Assembly (NCBI GenBank): GCA_964017235.1
Contig: OZ024939.1
Location: 45,486,241 to 45,550,240 of the forward strand
Direction: 5' to 3'
From: Sabellastarte sp. h YS-2021
Taxonomy: Eukaryota > Annelida > Polychaeta > Sabellida > Sabellidae
DNA: 64,000 nt
This document shows positions 20,576-29,824 of this stretch, piece after piece. Under the pieces are notes generated by a model. That model was not told the origin of the DNA. It worked only from the letters and a program-made list of their open reading frames with translations, and ran no database searches. Position 1 is the stretch's first letter, and each line of letters begins with the position of its first letter. Made by a program: the position numbers and the translations under genes.

Positions 20576-21684
20576 AACTAGGCAATTTTAAGGATTGAAA
20601 AAATGTATATGTTTAATAAAAAATTAAAAAGACAAAATAAAAAACCCAAATTTTCCATAAAAATTCTTGATAATTTTAAAAACCATGCTGAAAACTCTTG
20701 ATATATGGGCTGTTATTGAAGATAGAGATAAAAAACAAAATGTATATGAATAGTTTGTATCTAAGAACTGATAAATATACAACTAATTTTTCAAAAGGTA
20801 ATAAATAACCTTAAACATACAAAATAATTTCAACTGTACATGATATAAAGTTAGTATTGATAGATAAGTCCAGTAATAAAAAAAATTAACCAAAATTGCC
20901 TTTTCTTTGGCACTGTAAAATTGATGTGACTTTTCATGTACACAATTTTATATATATATATATATTTGCGAGGTATCTTTACTTGCAGTTCTTGAAATAT
21001 AATATGTACATCAGAACTATAAACAAAAGCTATGAGATTTCTTCCTTTTATGCCACTGACACCATTTCTTTTCACAACACATATGTATTGCTAAGGCACT
21101 AAAGGCAATCTGTATTCATGTCCACATGTTAAGAAGTCTGTTTAATATATTAGATACAATATCCATAATATATCAGAATGTACTGATAAGGAAACATGGA
21201 AAAGTTTGTTTTATGTATTCTTGGTTTATTTATTCCCTCCCAGAAATGTACCCACTTAAAGGTCACATATAATACTTTCAACATGTGGAAAAAAAATTTT
21301 TATATTATGTACCAGTTAAAATTAAATCATATGGCACAGTTATTCTTTTATAACCCTGAGAAAAACTGCTTTGAAAAGCATATTTTTCTGTTAAATTTTC
21401 TATCGGCTACATTTCCTGATTTGTGACAAGAAACAGATGTGACGTGGAACTACACACCATTCATCCATGTGTATTTACATTTACAAAACAGTGTATTTCT
21501 ACATATTTTTGCTTCCAATCTGTGCAGTTTTCTATTTAGCTTTGCTGAAGACTGTAGTTTCTTTTTAATTAGTGAAAACTTTCAGTTTTCAGAATTAAGT
21601 TTTACTCTATATAATAGTAGTATATAAGTGAGCAGGAGACCCCCCATACATGCTTCGTAGGTGCACTTCCAGTTCCGGTTGCGC
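20576..21684. other. AT-rich stretch without recognised genes
   Basis: AT-rich, with a short TA repeat near 20950-20964. Frames here are short and not convincing. Confidence 0.5.
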
Positions 21685-21840
21685 ATGCGCAGTGGAGCAT
21701 GAGTGAAACAAGCAATGTGATTGGTTGATGAGCATGATGCGCAGTGGAGCATGAGTGAAACAAGCAATGTGATTGGTTGATGACGTCACATCATGTAACT
21801 AAATGTTGCAATTTGATTGGTTGATGATGTCACATGACTA
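21685..21840 (+). repeat. Left terminal repeat of Polinton B, with 47-bp tandem copies
   Basis: A 47-base segment (21685-21731) repeats exactly at 21737-21783 with period 52; a third partial GATTGGTTGATGA follows at 21815. Each contains an inverted CCAAT box (ATTGG), and the second runs into TGACGTCA. The palindrome TGCGCATGCGCA at 21680-21691 matches the NRF-1 consensus. The right end of the element has the same GATTGGTTGATGA word inverted. Confidence 0.55.
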
Positions 21841-22107
21841 CATTTGACCTCCCATACCACATTGATTCATCTGGTAGCGCATGGGCATTGGACCATTTCT
21901 GGTTCCGGTTGATTGATTGGTGAACAGGCATATGATTGATTTCACTTTGCATATTGACTGGCCAAAACAGCACCCCAATCACCCCCACCCCCCTCTCCAG
22001 TGGGGAGGGGAGGGGGCGCTCCACTGAAAGAGTTTTGAAAACACCAATAAATAGATGTCTCTCTTACCAGAAAGCATCATTCACATGCAAGACCGCAAAG
22101 GAGACAC

Positions 22108-22293
22108 ATGGATAACTGGTGTGAAAAGTCCTTGGTCAAATATTCATGCCAAATGATCATACTTGCTATTGTGATTATAGCATCTATTGTGAACCTGTCA
22201 TTGAACCGGGATGAAAAGGGTATTTGGTTACTGCTGTTGTGTTCATCTTTGGGATACATACTGCAAAATCCTAGTATAAAAAAGAAAGAATGA
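22108..22293 (+). CDS. Small two-helix membrane protein of Polinton B
   Basis: A 61-codon frame starting MDNWCEKSL. It has a hydrophobic stretch at about residues 14-31, a short polar loop (NRDEKG) and a second hydrophobic stretch ending SSLGYILQNP at about 38-54, then a basic tail. Small membrane proteins of this kind are common beside Polinton integrases; function unknown. It overlaps the integrase start by four bases (ATGA), suggesting a polycistronic-like layout. Confidence 0.5.
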   Translation: MDNWCEKSLVKYSCQMIILAIVIIASIVNLSLNRDEKGIWLLLLCSSLGYILQNPSIKKKE

Positions 22294-23411
22294 ATAAGAT
22301 TTTATGTTCAATTTTCTTTGATCCCTCACACCCCGCAAGCTTTTCAGGTCCACAGAAATTGTATGAGGCTGCAGTCAAACAAGACAGCTCTGTGACCCTC
22401 AGTGCCATGAAGAGTTGGTTGAGTGGAGAGGAGACATACACATTTAACAAGCCATCAAGAAAGAAAATTAAAAGAAATAAAGTCTTTGTCCGAACAATAG
22501 ATCAACAGTGGGATGTTGACTTGATGGACATGACAAAAGTAACAAAATACAGTGACGGTTATCATTACATTCTTTTAGCTATTGACATCTTTTCTCACTA
22601 TGTATAGACAGTGGCACTCAGGGATAAATCTGGAAATGAAGTAGTTCATGCACTCTCAAAGATATTCATGGAAAGAGTACCAGAAACTGTGTTCAGACAA
22701 AGGCACAGAATTTTTATGACACAAAATTCAGAGTTTATTCAAATCACACTTGATCCATCACTTTGTGACCCAAAATGAAGTGAAGGCCAATTATGCAGAA
22801 AGAGCTCTTAAAACCATAAAAGGAAAAATATACAAGTACTTTACATATAAGCAGTCTTACCGTTATATTGATGCACTGCAAGACATTACACAGGCTTACA
22901 ACTCAAGTGTACACCGTTCCATTAAAATGGCACCAGCACAAGTAACAATGAGCAACCAAATTCAGAAAGAATGAAGGATGAAGGAAGAATGAAGAGTGAA
23001 AAAAACACTTTTAAGTTTAAAGTTGGCGACTTTGTCAGAATCTCACGTGTCAGAAAGACGTTCACAAGGGAATGTGATCAGAGGTGGAGTGGTGAAATGT
23101 TCCAAATAGTCAACAGAGATGGGTCACAAAGGTATCTCACATACAAAATCAAAGACTATTCCGGGGAGCCCATTCATGGAACATTTTATGAAGAAGAGCT
23201 ACAGAAGGTCACTCCAAATGAGTATTATAAGGTGGAAAAAATTTTGAAAAGTCGCAAAATTAAAAGTCACCCCAAAGAGGTCTTGGTGAGGTGGTTACAT
23301 TGGTCATCAAAGTATGATTCTTGGGTACCAGCCACAGATATCACTGGTGCTATTATAAATAGAAGGTCTCCCGAACTTATGTTGTCATTTCAACGTGAAC
23401 AGTCATGGTGA
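22290..23411 (+). pseudogene. Polinton B DDE integrase with chromodomain, broken
   Basis: The frame starts at 22290. Its N-terminal part (SGPQKLYEAAV to HYV) reaches the first catalytic Asp region (WDVDLMDM) and IDIFSHYV, then a TAG. Downstream lie the second acidic region (disrupted here by a missing GT near 22694) and the Glu-containing YAERALKTIKG (22750-22974). The next frame (22971-23411) contains FKVGDFVRISRVRK and a chromodomain with VEKILKSRK, VRWLHWSSKYDSW at about 23235-23345. Stops and frameshifts make it non-functional. Confidence 0.85.
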
Positions 23412-23415
23412 AAAC

Positions 23416-23763
23416 ATGTCCGTAATTAAAAAGAATGAATATGTGTTAAGGGTTTTAACTGAAGGTGACCCCAAAACGACAAAGTACATCATTTGTGGTG
23501 CAGACAGACCACTCATTCACTATTTTGTAGATTGTGCTCACAATATTCTAGAGGGGAATATTCCTCTTGGCCTGAAAGAAAAGAAAAGACTGGGAAAGTA
23601 TAAAGAAGAACTGCGAGCATTAAGGAAAAAGAATACCTCTGACAGAAAAAAGAAACAGATTTTGCAAGAGGGTGGATTCCTGCCTACTTTATTGGCTCCT
23701 ATTTTAGGAACTGTTATACCTCCACTTGCTAAGAAACTGGTAGGGCTTTTCACTCGCCGATGA
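23416..23763 (+). CDS. Polinton B small protein with ILQEGGFLP motif
   Basis: An open frame of about 115 codons from the Met at 23416 (an upstream Met at 23395 overlaps the integrase end). It has an N-terminal segment with YFVDCAHNILEGNIPL, a very basic middle (KEKKRLGKYKEELRALRKK) and a hydrophobic C-terminus after ILQEGGFLPTLLAPIL. Proteins with this GGFLP block recur in invertebrate Polintons; function is not established and a membrane-active or core protein is only a guess. The frame is intact in both units, with one Tyr/His difference. Confidence 0.6.
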   Translation: MSVIKKNEYVLRVLTEGDPKTTKYIICGADRPLIHYFVDCAHNILEGNIPLGLKEKKRLGKYKEELRALRKKNTSDRKKKQILQEGGFLPTLLAPILGTVIPPLAKKLVGLFTRR

Positions 23764-23835
23764 ATAAATTTATTGAAAAACTTGTGCCCAAGTCATTCTT
23801 GAACGCCAGTAGGAAGAGATGCCACTGCTACAGCT

Positions 23836-24444
23836 ATGGCCAGAATAGAAAAGGATATGAGTGGACTGTTAGAAGACCCTGTATTGGAACCAACTGAAAA
23901 AATGAAGCTGTACAATCAGTCAATGAATCGTCTGCTGACTTATGATCGAAAGCAAGACCCTGAACCTGTGGATCCTTTTCGAGATCCTGTGGCCCGTGTG
24001 GAAGACCCTAAAGAAGATTTAGAAGATGACTTGGCCATCACTCTGCCACCTTCTTTGAGGAGTAAAGGACGGAACCTGTATCAAGAGTTAAAAGGGACTG
24101 TACAATGGAATGACAAAGGCGAAATTTTAACAGAATCCATTAGTGGATGACACATTACAGATTTGATAAACACGGCTATTTGGACACAGAGAAAAATAAG
24201 AAAACTCCCAACTGGTTGGGAATACTTTAATCAAAAGTTACAAGAGGCTAACATTCCAGAGAGGTTATTAGGTCGTGGTCCCCAGTTTCAACCACAACAG
24301 GAGGTGTGGAAACCTGAACCAAAACCTGAACCAGAACCTGAACCAGAATCAGAACTGGAATCTGACCCGGAATCTGAACTGGAATCCGAATCAGAATGGC
24401 AAACAAAGACTCCAAGAAAAAAGTACAAATGGGAGAGTATATAA
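23836..24444 (+). pseudogene. Polinton B protein with acidic Pro-Glu repeat tail, one stop
   Basis: One reading frame, interrupted by TGA at 24148-24150. The first part (23836-24150) contains MKLYNQSMNRLLTYDRK and LPPSLRSKGRNLYQELKG. The second part contains TGWEYFNQKLQEANIPERLL and a tail of repeated PEPEP and ESELESD units. The domain arrangement matches an uncharacterised protein common in Polintons. The repeat tail (about 24307-24400) is low complexity. Confidence 0.6.
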
Positions 24445-24493
24445 AAGGGAAAACATCCTTTGATTTTCTTCAGTATGACAAGAGACACAAACT

Positions 24494-25166
24494 ATGAAGG
24501 ACTTTTATGTCTATTTACCAAGCAATACAAACCACACAGGTAATACTCCCGGATAGTTTATTGTACCAAAGGCTCAACCTTATGAACTGGTCGGTCAATG
24601 GGAAGTGGGACTGATGGAAATTCAGTATGCAAGAACGTGGTATAATGTCCCTTCAGATCAATTTGTTCAAATTGGAATACAACCATTCTCATCCCTGAGG
24701 GTATTTATGATGACATAAAGGAATTGATCAAAACCTTAAATAAAAAAATTAAATGGGGCTTTGGTGCAAATGCACCTATCACTGTTGAATTCAATACCAT
24801 TGAAGCCATACAAAAAACAAGGCTTAAAATTGCAATAAATGACTCACAGAGGACTTACCACCAGACTTGTATCTTTCCAAGAGATTAAGTGACATATTAG
24901 GATTTGTCAAGATAGGCCCATTTGCACCTGGAGATAGAAAATCAGAGTATCCGGCTGACATTGAAGATGGCACACACAACTTGTATGTCTACTGTAATCT
25001 AATTGAGCCTGTGGGCATGGGAAAAGCCAAGGTGCCCCTCCTGAGAATTGTACCCATCCAAAAGGGTCCCATTGTCATCACCTCCTATAATCAAGTGTTC
25101 TACTATCCAGTGATGAGAAAGATTTTTGGAGCTGTTGAAATCAATATAAAGGGGGATACAGGATAA
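24494..25166 (+). pseudogene. Polinton B minor capsid (penton-like) protein, broken
   Basis: From MKDFYVYLPSN (24494) the strand continues through an early stop to VGQWEVGLMEIQYARTWYN, a frameshift, then NKKIKWGFGANAPITVEFN, another frameshift, and an open C-terminal part (24867-25166) with HNLYVYCNLIEPVGMG and VITSYNQVFYYPV. These features fit the single-jelly-roll minor capsid protein. It precedes the basic protein and major capsid genes, as in Polinton A. Confidence 0.75.
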
Positions 25167-25219
25167 ATTATTCCATTTGTTGGTAGGAAGTCATTCGTAA
25201 CACTTCACTTTCATCAAAA

Positions 25220-25567
25220 ATGAAGCACCAGGATTACTGCTGCGATGATTCTACCCGTCAAGCATATGAGCAGTATTACACAAGTCAAGGAGGAAATGGA
25301 TTACCAGGATTTCAAGTTTTGCGATATCAAAGAGGTCACGGTTTGGGAAGTCTGTTTCGGGGACTCGTTGGAGTGGCTGCTCCCCTGTTGAAGAAAGGTA
25401 CCATTGCACTGGGAAAGTCCTTGGGACAGAAAGCCCTCAAAGCAGGTGTGGAATTGGCACAAGATTACCTGGGAGATAATAAAAGGAACAGCAACCAAAG
25501 AAAGCGTGTCATTTCATCGAGAGCAGTCAAAAGAGGAGGACCGAAACGAAAAGATATATATTCTTAA
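25220..25567 (+). CDS. Polinton B amphipathic basic virion-like protein
   Basis: An open 115-codon frame. A Gly-rich amphipathic segment (GHGLGSLFRGLVGVAAPLLK, then IALGKSLGQKALKAG) is followed by a basic tail (KRVISSRAVKRGGPKRKD). It ends two bases before the major capsid start. Position and composition recall the small membrane-lytic or core proteins of adenovirus-like viruses; that comparison is inference. Intact in both units. Confidence 0.55.
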   Translation: MKHQDYCCDDSTRQAYEQYYTSQGGNGLPGFQVLRYQRGHGLGSLFRGLVGVAAPLLKKGTIALGKSLGQKALKAGVELAQDYLGDNKRNSNQRKRVISSRAVKRGGPKRKDIYS

Positions 25568-25569
25568 AC

Positions 25570-25968
25570 ATGCCTCTGATTCACCCACTGTCATGCGAGT
25601 GTGTTAAAAGTGAATTGGATTTGTTTGCTGTGCCACTCACTGAAACCAGTGTTGAATGGAGATGGGTAGAATATGGACCAATTACAGCCGTCAGGGACAG
25701 TGATGACACCATTGAATTTAAAAGTGCTGACACAGACTCAGAGTACATAGGTTTGAAAAACAGCTTCATTCGAGTCAAGGCTGAAATTGTGAATGCTGAG
25801 GGAGAGGCTTTGGGTGCCACTGCAGATGTCGCTCCAGTAAATTTTTGGCTACATGCTTTGTTTAGTCAGATAGACATGACCCTGAAAAACACTTTAGTCA
25901 CCACCTCCAACAACACCTATCCTTACAAAGCATACATAGAAGTCCAACAAAGAAATGTGATAATTTGA
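25570..25968 (+). pseudogene. Polinton B major capsid protein, N-terminal 130 residues
   Basis: Features match those of Polinton A: WRWVEYGPITAV, IEFKSADTDSEYIGL, NFWLHALFSQIDMTL and NTYPYKAYIE. Homology stops near 25950, where sequence related to the downstream zinc-finger region begins, so the gene is fused to a duplicated segment and most of the double jelly roll is gone. Confidence 0.85.
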
Positions 25969-26268
25969 AGACACATTAAGAATGTTCATAAGAATGTCTA
26001 ATCAGAAATGCCAGTACATCACCCTATGCATCACCAAGGTGGCTCCTACATCACCCTACTAGAGATGACTCAGCCATTTACTTGTCTAGTACCTAGCCCA
26101 TTGTTATACAGAAAAAGTGTGCCATTGATACAGTAGGAGGATGGGCAGGAGGGATCAGGTAGAAAAGAAAATATGTAGAAGTAGCAATCAATATGAGGAG
26201 GAGAAAATATAAATAGCAGAAAATTTTACAAACGAGTTCATTTCCCAATCAGATACTGATCTGAAAAT

Positions 26269-26427
26269 ATGTCTCAGTGTCCAGTATGTGGCAAGTCCTT
26301 TACCAGAAGTGATAATTTGAAAAGACACATTAAAATGTTCATGAGAAAATGGCCCCAGAAATGCCAGTACATCACCTTAAGCATCACCAAAGTGGTTCCT
26401 GCTTCACTGTTGCCCTACCCAAGCTGA
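26269..26427 (+). CDS. Short C2H2 zinc-finger frame in Polinton B
   Basis: A 52-codon frame beginning MSQCPVCGKSFTRSDNLKRH. It has the C-x2-C-x12-H half-site of a C2H2 finger, but the second His is not in place (IKMFMRK follows). A degraded copy of the second half of this region lies at about 25959-26085, so the segment was duplicated. It may be the remains of a C2H2 protein carried by the Polinton. Function unknown. Confidence 0.45.
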   Translation: MSQCPVCGKSFTRSDNLKRHIKMFMRKWPQKCQYITLSITKVVPASLLPYPS

Positions 26428-26431
26428 TTCA

Positions 26432-26959
26432 TCCTTTTACTTGTCTAGTGGCTGGCCCAACAGGAAGTTGAAAAACATCATTTCTGAAAAAGTTACTGGA
26501 ACTGAAAAATGAAAAGATATACCAATGTCCAGAAAAATTCTGTGGTGCTATTCTCAATGGCAGCCTCTTTATGCCACAATGAAAGATGTGGAATTCCGAC
26601 AAGGTTTACCAGATGTTAGAAAACTGAAATCTTGCCTTCTGATGTTAGATGACATGATGGACCGCCTGGAGAGTGAAGTGGCTGACCTCTTTACCAAAGG
26701 GAGTCATCATAAAAATATATCTGTCATTGCAGTGACCCAGAATGTGTTTCACCAAAGCAGATTCCAGAGGACTATCAGTTTGAACACACACTACATGGTC
26801 CCGTTTAAAAATCCCAGAGATGCCAGCCAGATTCAACAGTTGGCCAGACAGATGTACCCCAAAGATCCAGAATACCTTGTGCAGGTGTATGAAAGAGTGA
26901 TGACCCTGAGACCGTATAGCTATCTGTTCATTGACCCTCAAGCAGGAAACACCGGATAA
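26432..26959 (+). pseudogene. Polinton B packaging ATPase with stop in the P-loop
   Basis: Upstream of the long frame, the strand reads FTCLVAGPTGS followed by TGA (26469-26471), so the P-loop itself is broken. A frameshift near 26525 leads into an open stretch with ILWCYSQWQPLY, Walker B (CLLMLDDMM), KGSHHKNISVIAVTQNVFHQ, NTHYMVPFKNPRD and LARQMYPKDP. It is homologous to the ATPase of Polinton A but clearly a different lineage. Confidence 0.8.
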
Positions 26960-27185
26960 TATGAGACTGAGAGCAAATATATTACAAAATGAAGAACGAT
27001 ATTATTGTCAAAGAAAAAATAAACTTGTATGATCTTTAACGCCTTGTTTTTCTTGAGTTGAAGAATTTGCTGGTTCAAAATAGATCAATCAGATGCTTGC
27101 ATCACCCATCAAACAATCAAACACCTCCACCACTCCATTAACCAATCAATGACATCATTAACAAATCATGTCATCAACCAATCAA
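26960..27185. repeat. Right flank and terminal repeat of Polinton B
   Basis: Non-coding. ACCAATCAA-type words recur at 27072-27187 (ACCAATCAATGACATCATT, TCATCAACCAATCAAAT). They are the inverse of the GATTGGTTGATGA words at 21715-21830 and are taken as the right terminal repeat. Confidence 0.5.
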
Positions 27186-27361
27186 ATAGATATTCCAAGT
27201 TATTAAAGTTTTGCTGCTTCGCTCTTTTAAGTATCCATATAAAATAATAAACAAAGTAAAAACAAAGAGCATGAATTGTTTTATATGGATATATATATTT
27301 TATTTTATATGGATACTTAAAAGAGCGAAGCAGCAAAACTTTAATAACTTGGAATATCTAT
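27186..27361. repeat. 62-bp perfect inverted repeat of Penelope ends
   Basis: 27186-27247 is perfectly complementary to 27300-27361, with a 52-base loop holding ACAAAGTAAAAACAAAGAGC and TTATATGGATATATATAT. The right arm is the 5' end of the following Penelope piece; the left arm is an inverted copy, perhaps including a few bases of target. In RNA it would form a very stable hairpin directly upstream of the coding region. Confidence 0.9.
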
Positions 27362-27381
27362 GTGACAAAAAAGCTGCCATT

Positions 27382-28509
27382 ATGAGGAACTTTATATCTC
27401 AATTCCACAGAAAATTGTGTGTTTTCGTGACAAGTTATAGTGATGCAGTTCAGCGTGAGGCAAGGAGAAAGGGTTTAGCTACCTTCAACAAAACCAGATT
27501 TGCATCTCACAGAAGATTTCTTGTATCTTGTTTGGATAAAAAAGTGGTTCCAAATGGGTTTTTGTTGAAATTCCATGGACAGTCTTTGAAGTGTCGGAAA
27601 ATTGTGAAAAATTGTTCCTTCAATCTGATGAGGGATAGCCTTAGAGAAAACAACTTCAAGTTACAGAGACATTCAAAGGACATTGATTATAGTACAGAGA
27701 AACTTAAGGTTTGGTGTACTTCTATTGAGTTTGGTGAAATTTGTCAATACATCCATCAGTGCAATAAAGAACTTCATGTGATATTTGAAGAGATTAAATC
27801 AAAGAAGTTGAAAAGTTTACTTCCTCCGGTCAAAGAAATTTCTGAAAATAAACTTGTTGTAACTATTCCATCTGATCTTCCTTTGGACAGTTCAGAGTGT
27901 AGTCTTCTTGGCAAAGGTCTAGGATTTGTACCTACCAATAGGAAGCCTGAGAAGTTTCAAAGTCTTCAAGATCTTTCCAAATTTTATAGAAAAATTAGAC
28001 TCCACGCTTTCTTTAATAATTTGGACCAGACAATTGAAGACAGACTACAGACAGGATTTTCCCAAGAGGATGAGTTTACAAGGCTTGAGAAAAGAAATTC
28101 TACTTTTACACCACGTGAGGGACAATTTGAGGACAATGAGCAAAAGGCCCTGAAAAGACTAAGACAGAGGAAAGATATTGTGATTAAGCCAGCAGACAAA
28201 GGGGGTGCAGTTGTTGTGTGGAGAAAGGATTTGTACCAAAAAGAAGCAGAGCAACAGTTGTCAAATGAACGTTTTTATACACGTTTAGAGACAGATAGGA
28301 CTGATGAAATTAACACGTTTATCAAGAGTGAAATAGATTCAATGATATGTGCAAGAGACCTTCCAGATACGGCAGCAGCTTTATTGGTTGAGAAACCGAA
28401 ATGTAGCAATTTTTATATTTTGGACCAGACAATTGATGACAGACTACAGACAGGATTTTCCCAAGAGGATGAGTTTACAAGAACTGTATGTACTGGTCAC
28501 AGTTTCTGA
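27382..28509 (+). pseudogene. Penelope-like polyprotein N-terminus, reverse transcriptase core missing
   Basis: From the Met at 27382 (upstream Mets lie in the terminal hairpin) the frame encodes a basic N-terminal region, then LLGKGLGFVPTN, DLSKFYRKIRLHAFF and DIVIKPADKGGAVVVW, all conserved ahead of the Penelope reverse transcriptase. After KCSNFYIL (28417) the expected palm domain is absent. Instead about 60 bp from 28020-28081 are repeated (28421-28481), and the frame ends at 28509. Confidence 0.85.
28421..28481 (+). repeat. Repeat of 28020-28081 inside the Penelope gene
   Basis: The segment starting TTGGACCAGACAATTGA occurs at 28020 and again at 28421 with one base changed, both encoding DRLQTGFSQEDEFTR. 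It sits exactly where the reverse transcriptase core is missing, suggesting template switching or repair-mediated deletion. Confidence 0.85.
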
Positions 28510-28770
28510 AGTAGTGCGAATTTCCTTGAGATTGTGTGTCAAAATCAGCTGGAATTAGCACATCGGTTTACTACAAAGAAACTGACAGTCATGCTTACCT
28601 TAAATATGGTTCCTCCCATCGAAATTCATGCAAAAATGCCATTAGATTTTCACAATTTCTCCGTTTGAAGCGCGTGTGTTCTGATAGGCAGGATTTGAAG
28701 GCAAAAGAGAAGGAAATTCCTTTCTAACGAGAGATTATCCCCAGAAAATTGTTTCTAAGGCCATAGATAA
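28485..28770 (+). pseudogene. Penelope reverse transcriptase C-terminal fragment (plus)
   Basis: Degenerate plus-strand copy of the segment after motif C: TVSEV, then VKISWN..TSVYYKETDSHAYLKYGSS and KRVCSDRQDLK, with a small deletion before a DYPQKIV-like end. It forms one arm of an imperfect inverted repeat with 28950-29236. Confidence 0.75.
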
Positions 28771-29300
28771 GGTTTTTGTTGAAACAAATAGAATTTCCTC
28801 GTCAAGATTTAGCATGTGAAAATTCTTCTCCACAATGTCTTTTATTACCTTACTGTGAGAGTTGTATGTAAGGGTAAGTATAACCCTATTCATTTCTTCA
28901 GCAGGTTCTTTTTGTTTCAAAGCATCAGCTCTACTGATATGAGAAACTCTATCTATGGCCTTAGAAACAATATCCTGGGGATAATCTCTCGCTAGAAAGA
29001 AATGTTCCATTTCCTTCTCCTTTGCCTTCAAATCCTGCCTATCATAACATAGGCGCTTTAAACGGAGAAATTGTGAAAATGGAATAGCAGTTTTGCATGA
29101 CTTTGGATGGGAGGAACCATATTTAAGGTAAGCATGACTGTCAGTTTCTTTGTAGTAAACCGATGTGCTAATTGCATCTGCTTTGACACACAACTTGATG
29201 TCAAGGAAATTCGCACTTACTTCAGAAACTGTGAAAGTATATTGAAAGGATGGGTGGAAATTGCTGACAAAATTTATAAATCTATCCAGATTTTCTCTAT
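28771..29300 (-). pseudogene. Penelope reverse transcriptase C-terminal fragment (minus)
   Basis: A minus-strand frame (29193-28735) carries VYYKETDSHAYLKYGSS, FSQFLRLKRLCYDRQ, FFLARDYPQDIVSKA and NFHMLNLDEE, then reads into the inverted neighbour. Upstream codons (RENLDRFINFVSNF, to about 29300) directly follow a Penelope terminal end, so this is a 5'-truncated copy placed head to tail after the copy at 30907-29825. Confidence 0.8.
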
Positions 29301-29824
29301 TCCAAGTTAATAAAGTTATGCTGCTTGGCTCTTTTTAAATATCCATATAAAATAGTAAACAAAGTAAAAACAAAGAGCGTATAAAATAAATAAATTTATT
29401 TAAGCTTTCGGAGCCTCACTCCTTCATCAGAAATAGCTTACAATTGTTTAAATTTGAAAAAAAGCTCTTTTTATATGTAAATAAACAAAATTACATCAAA
29501 ATGACGTTTTAACAAACCAAATCACGTCATTATTACATAAAACACATATTTAGTCATATTTACGTCATAAATTTTAAGATGACGTCACTAAAAAAAATTT
29601 TTTTACTATGACGTCACAAAAATCAAAATTTTTAATTTTTTGCAATTTTTCACTATGACGTCACAAAATCGAAAATTTTTAATTTTTTTAAATTTTTTTA
29701 AAATTCACTATAATGTCAAAAAAATCCAAAATTTCTTATATAAGAACAATTTGAGCTATGACAATAAAAATTAATATCCTCAACAAAAGAATTAGAATTA
29801 AACAAATTGTAAGAGAGATAACAT
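29301..29824 (-). mobile_element. Penelope 3' tail and terminal repeat, left palindrome arm
   Basis: Minus-strand equivalent of 443-912: TGACGTCA cluster at about 29500-29660, hammerhead-like motif at 29397-29440, and the end segment TTTGTTTACTATTTTATATGG continuing to AACTTGGAAT at 29301. It carries left-arm variants (ATATGACTAAATATG, where right arms have ATATGGCTAAATATG). Confidence 0.85.
29397..29440 (-). ncRNA. Hammerhead-like ribozyme motif, copy 3
   Basis: Same core as copy 1, read on the minus strand: TAAGCTATTTCTGATGA starting at 29440, GAAA, then AGCTTAAATA ending at 29397. It lies about 385 bases beyond the endonuclease stop, the same distance as in the right arms. Confidence 0.6.

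Larger units (their letters stand above)
21685..27187 (+). mobile_element. Polinton/Maverick remnant B (unit 1)
   Basis: Plus-strand Polinton genes in order: small membrane protein, integrase with chromodomain, two small proteins, minor capsid, amphipathic basic protein, truncated major capsid, a C2H2 finger and ATPase. Both ends carry GATTGGTTGATGA-type motifs in inverted orientation (left 21685-21840, right 27136-27187), which I take as eroded terminal inverted repeats. DNA polymerase B and protease are missing, so this is an internal-deletion derivative. Its genes are too diverged from Polinton A to be a duplicate of it. Confidence 0.8.

Noticed and set aside
20950-20964. TA run as an origin or regulatory site
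   Set aside because: A short simple repeat in AT-rich DNA with no other supporting features.
24307-24400. Minus-strand Ser/Asp-Gly repeat frame as a separate gene
   Set aside because: It is the antisense of the Pro-Glu repeat tail in the plus-strand Polinton protein.
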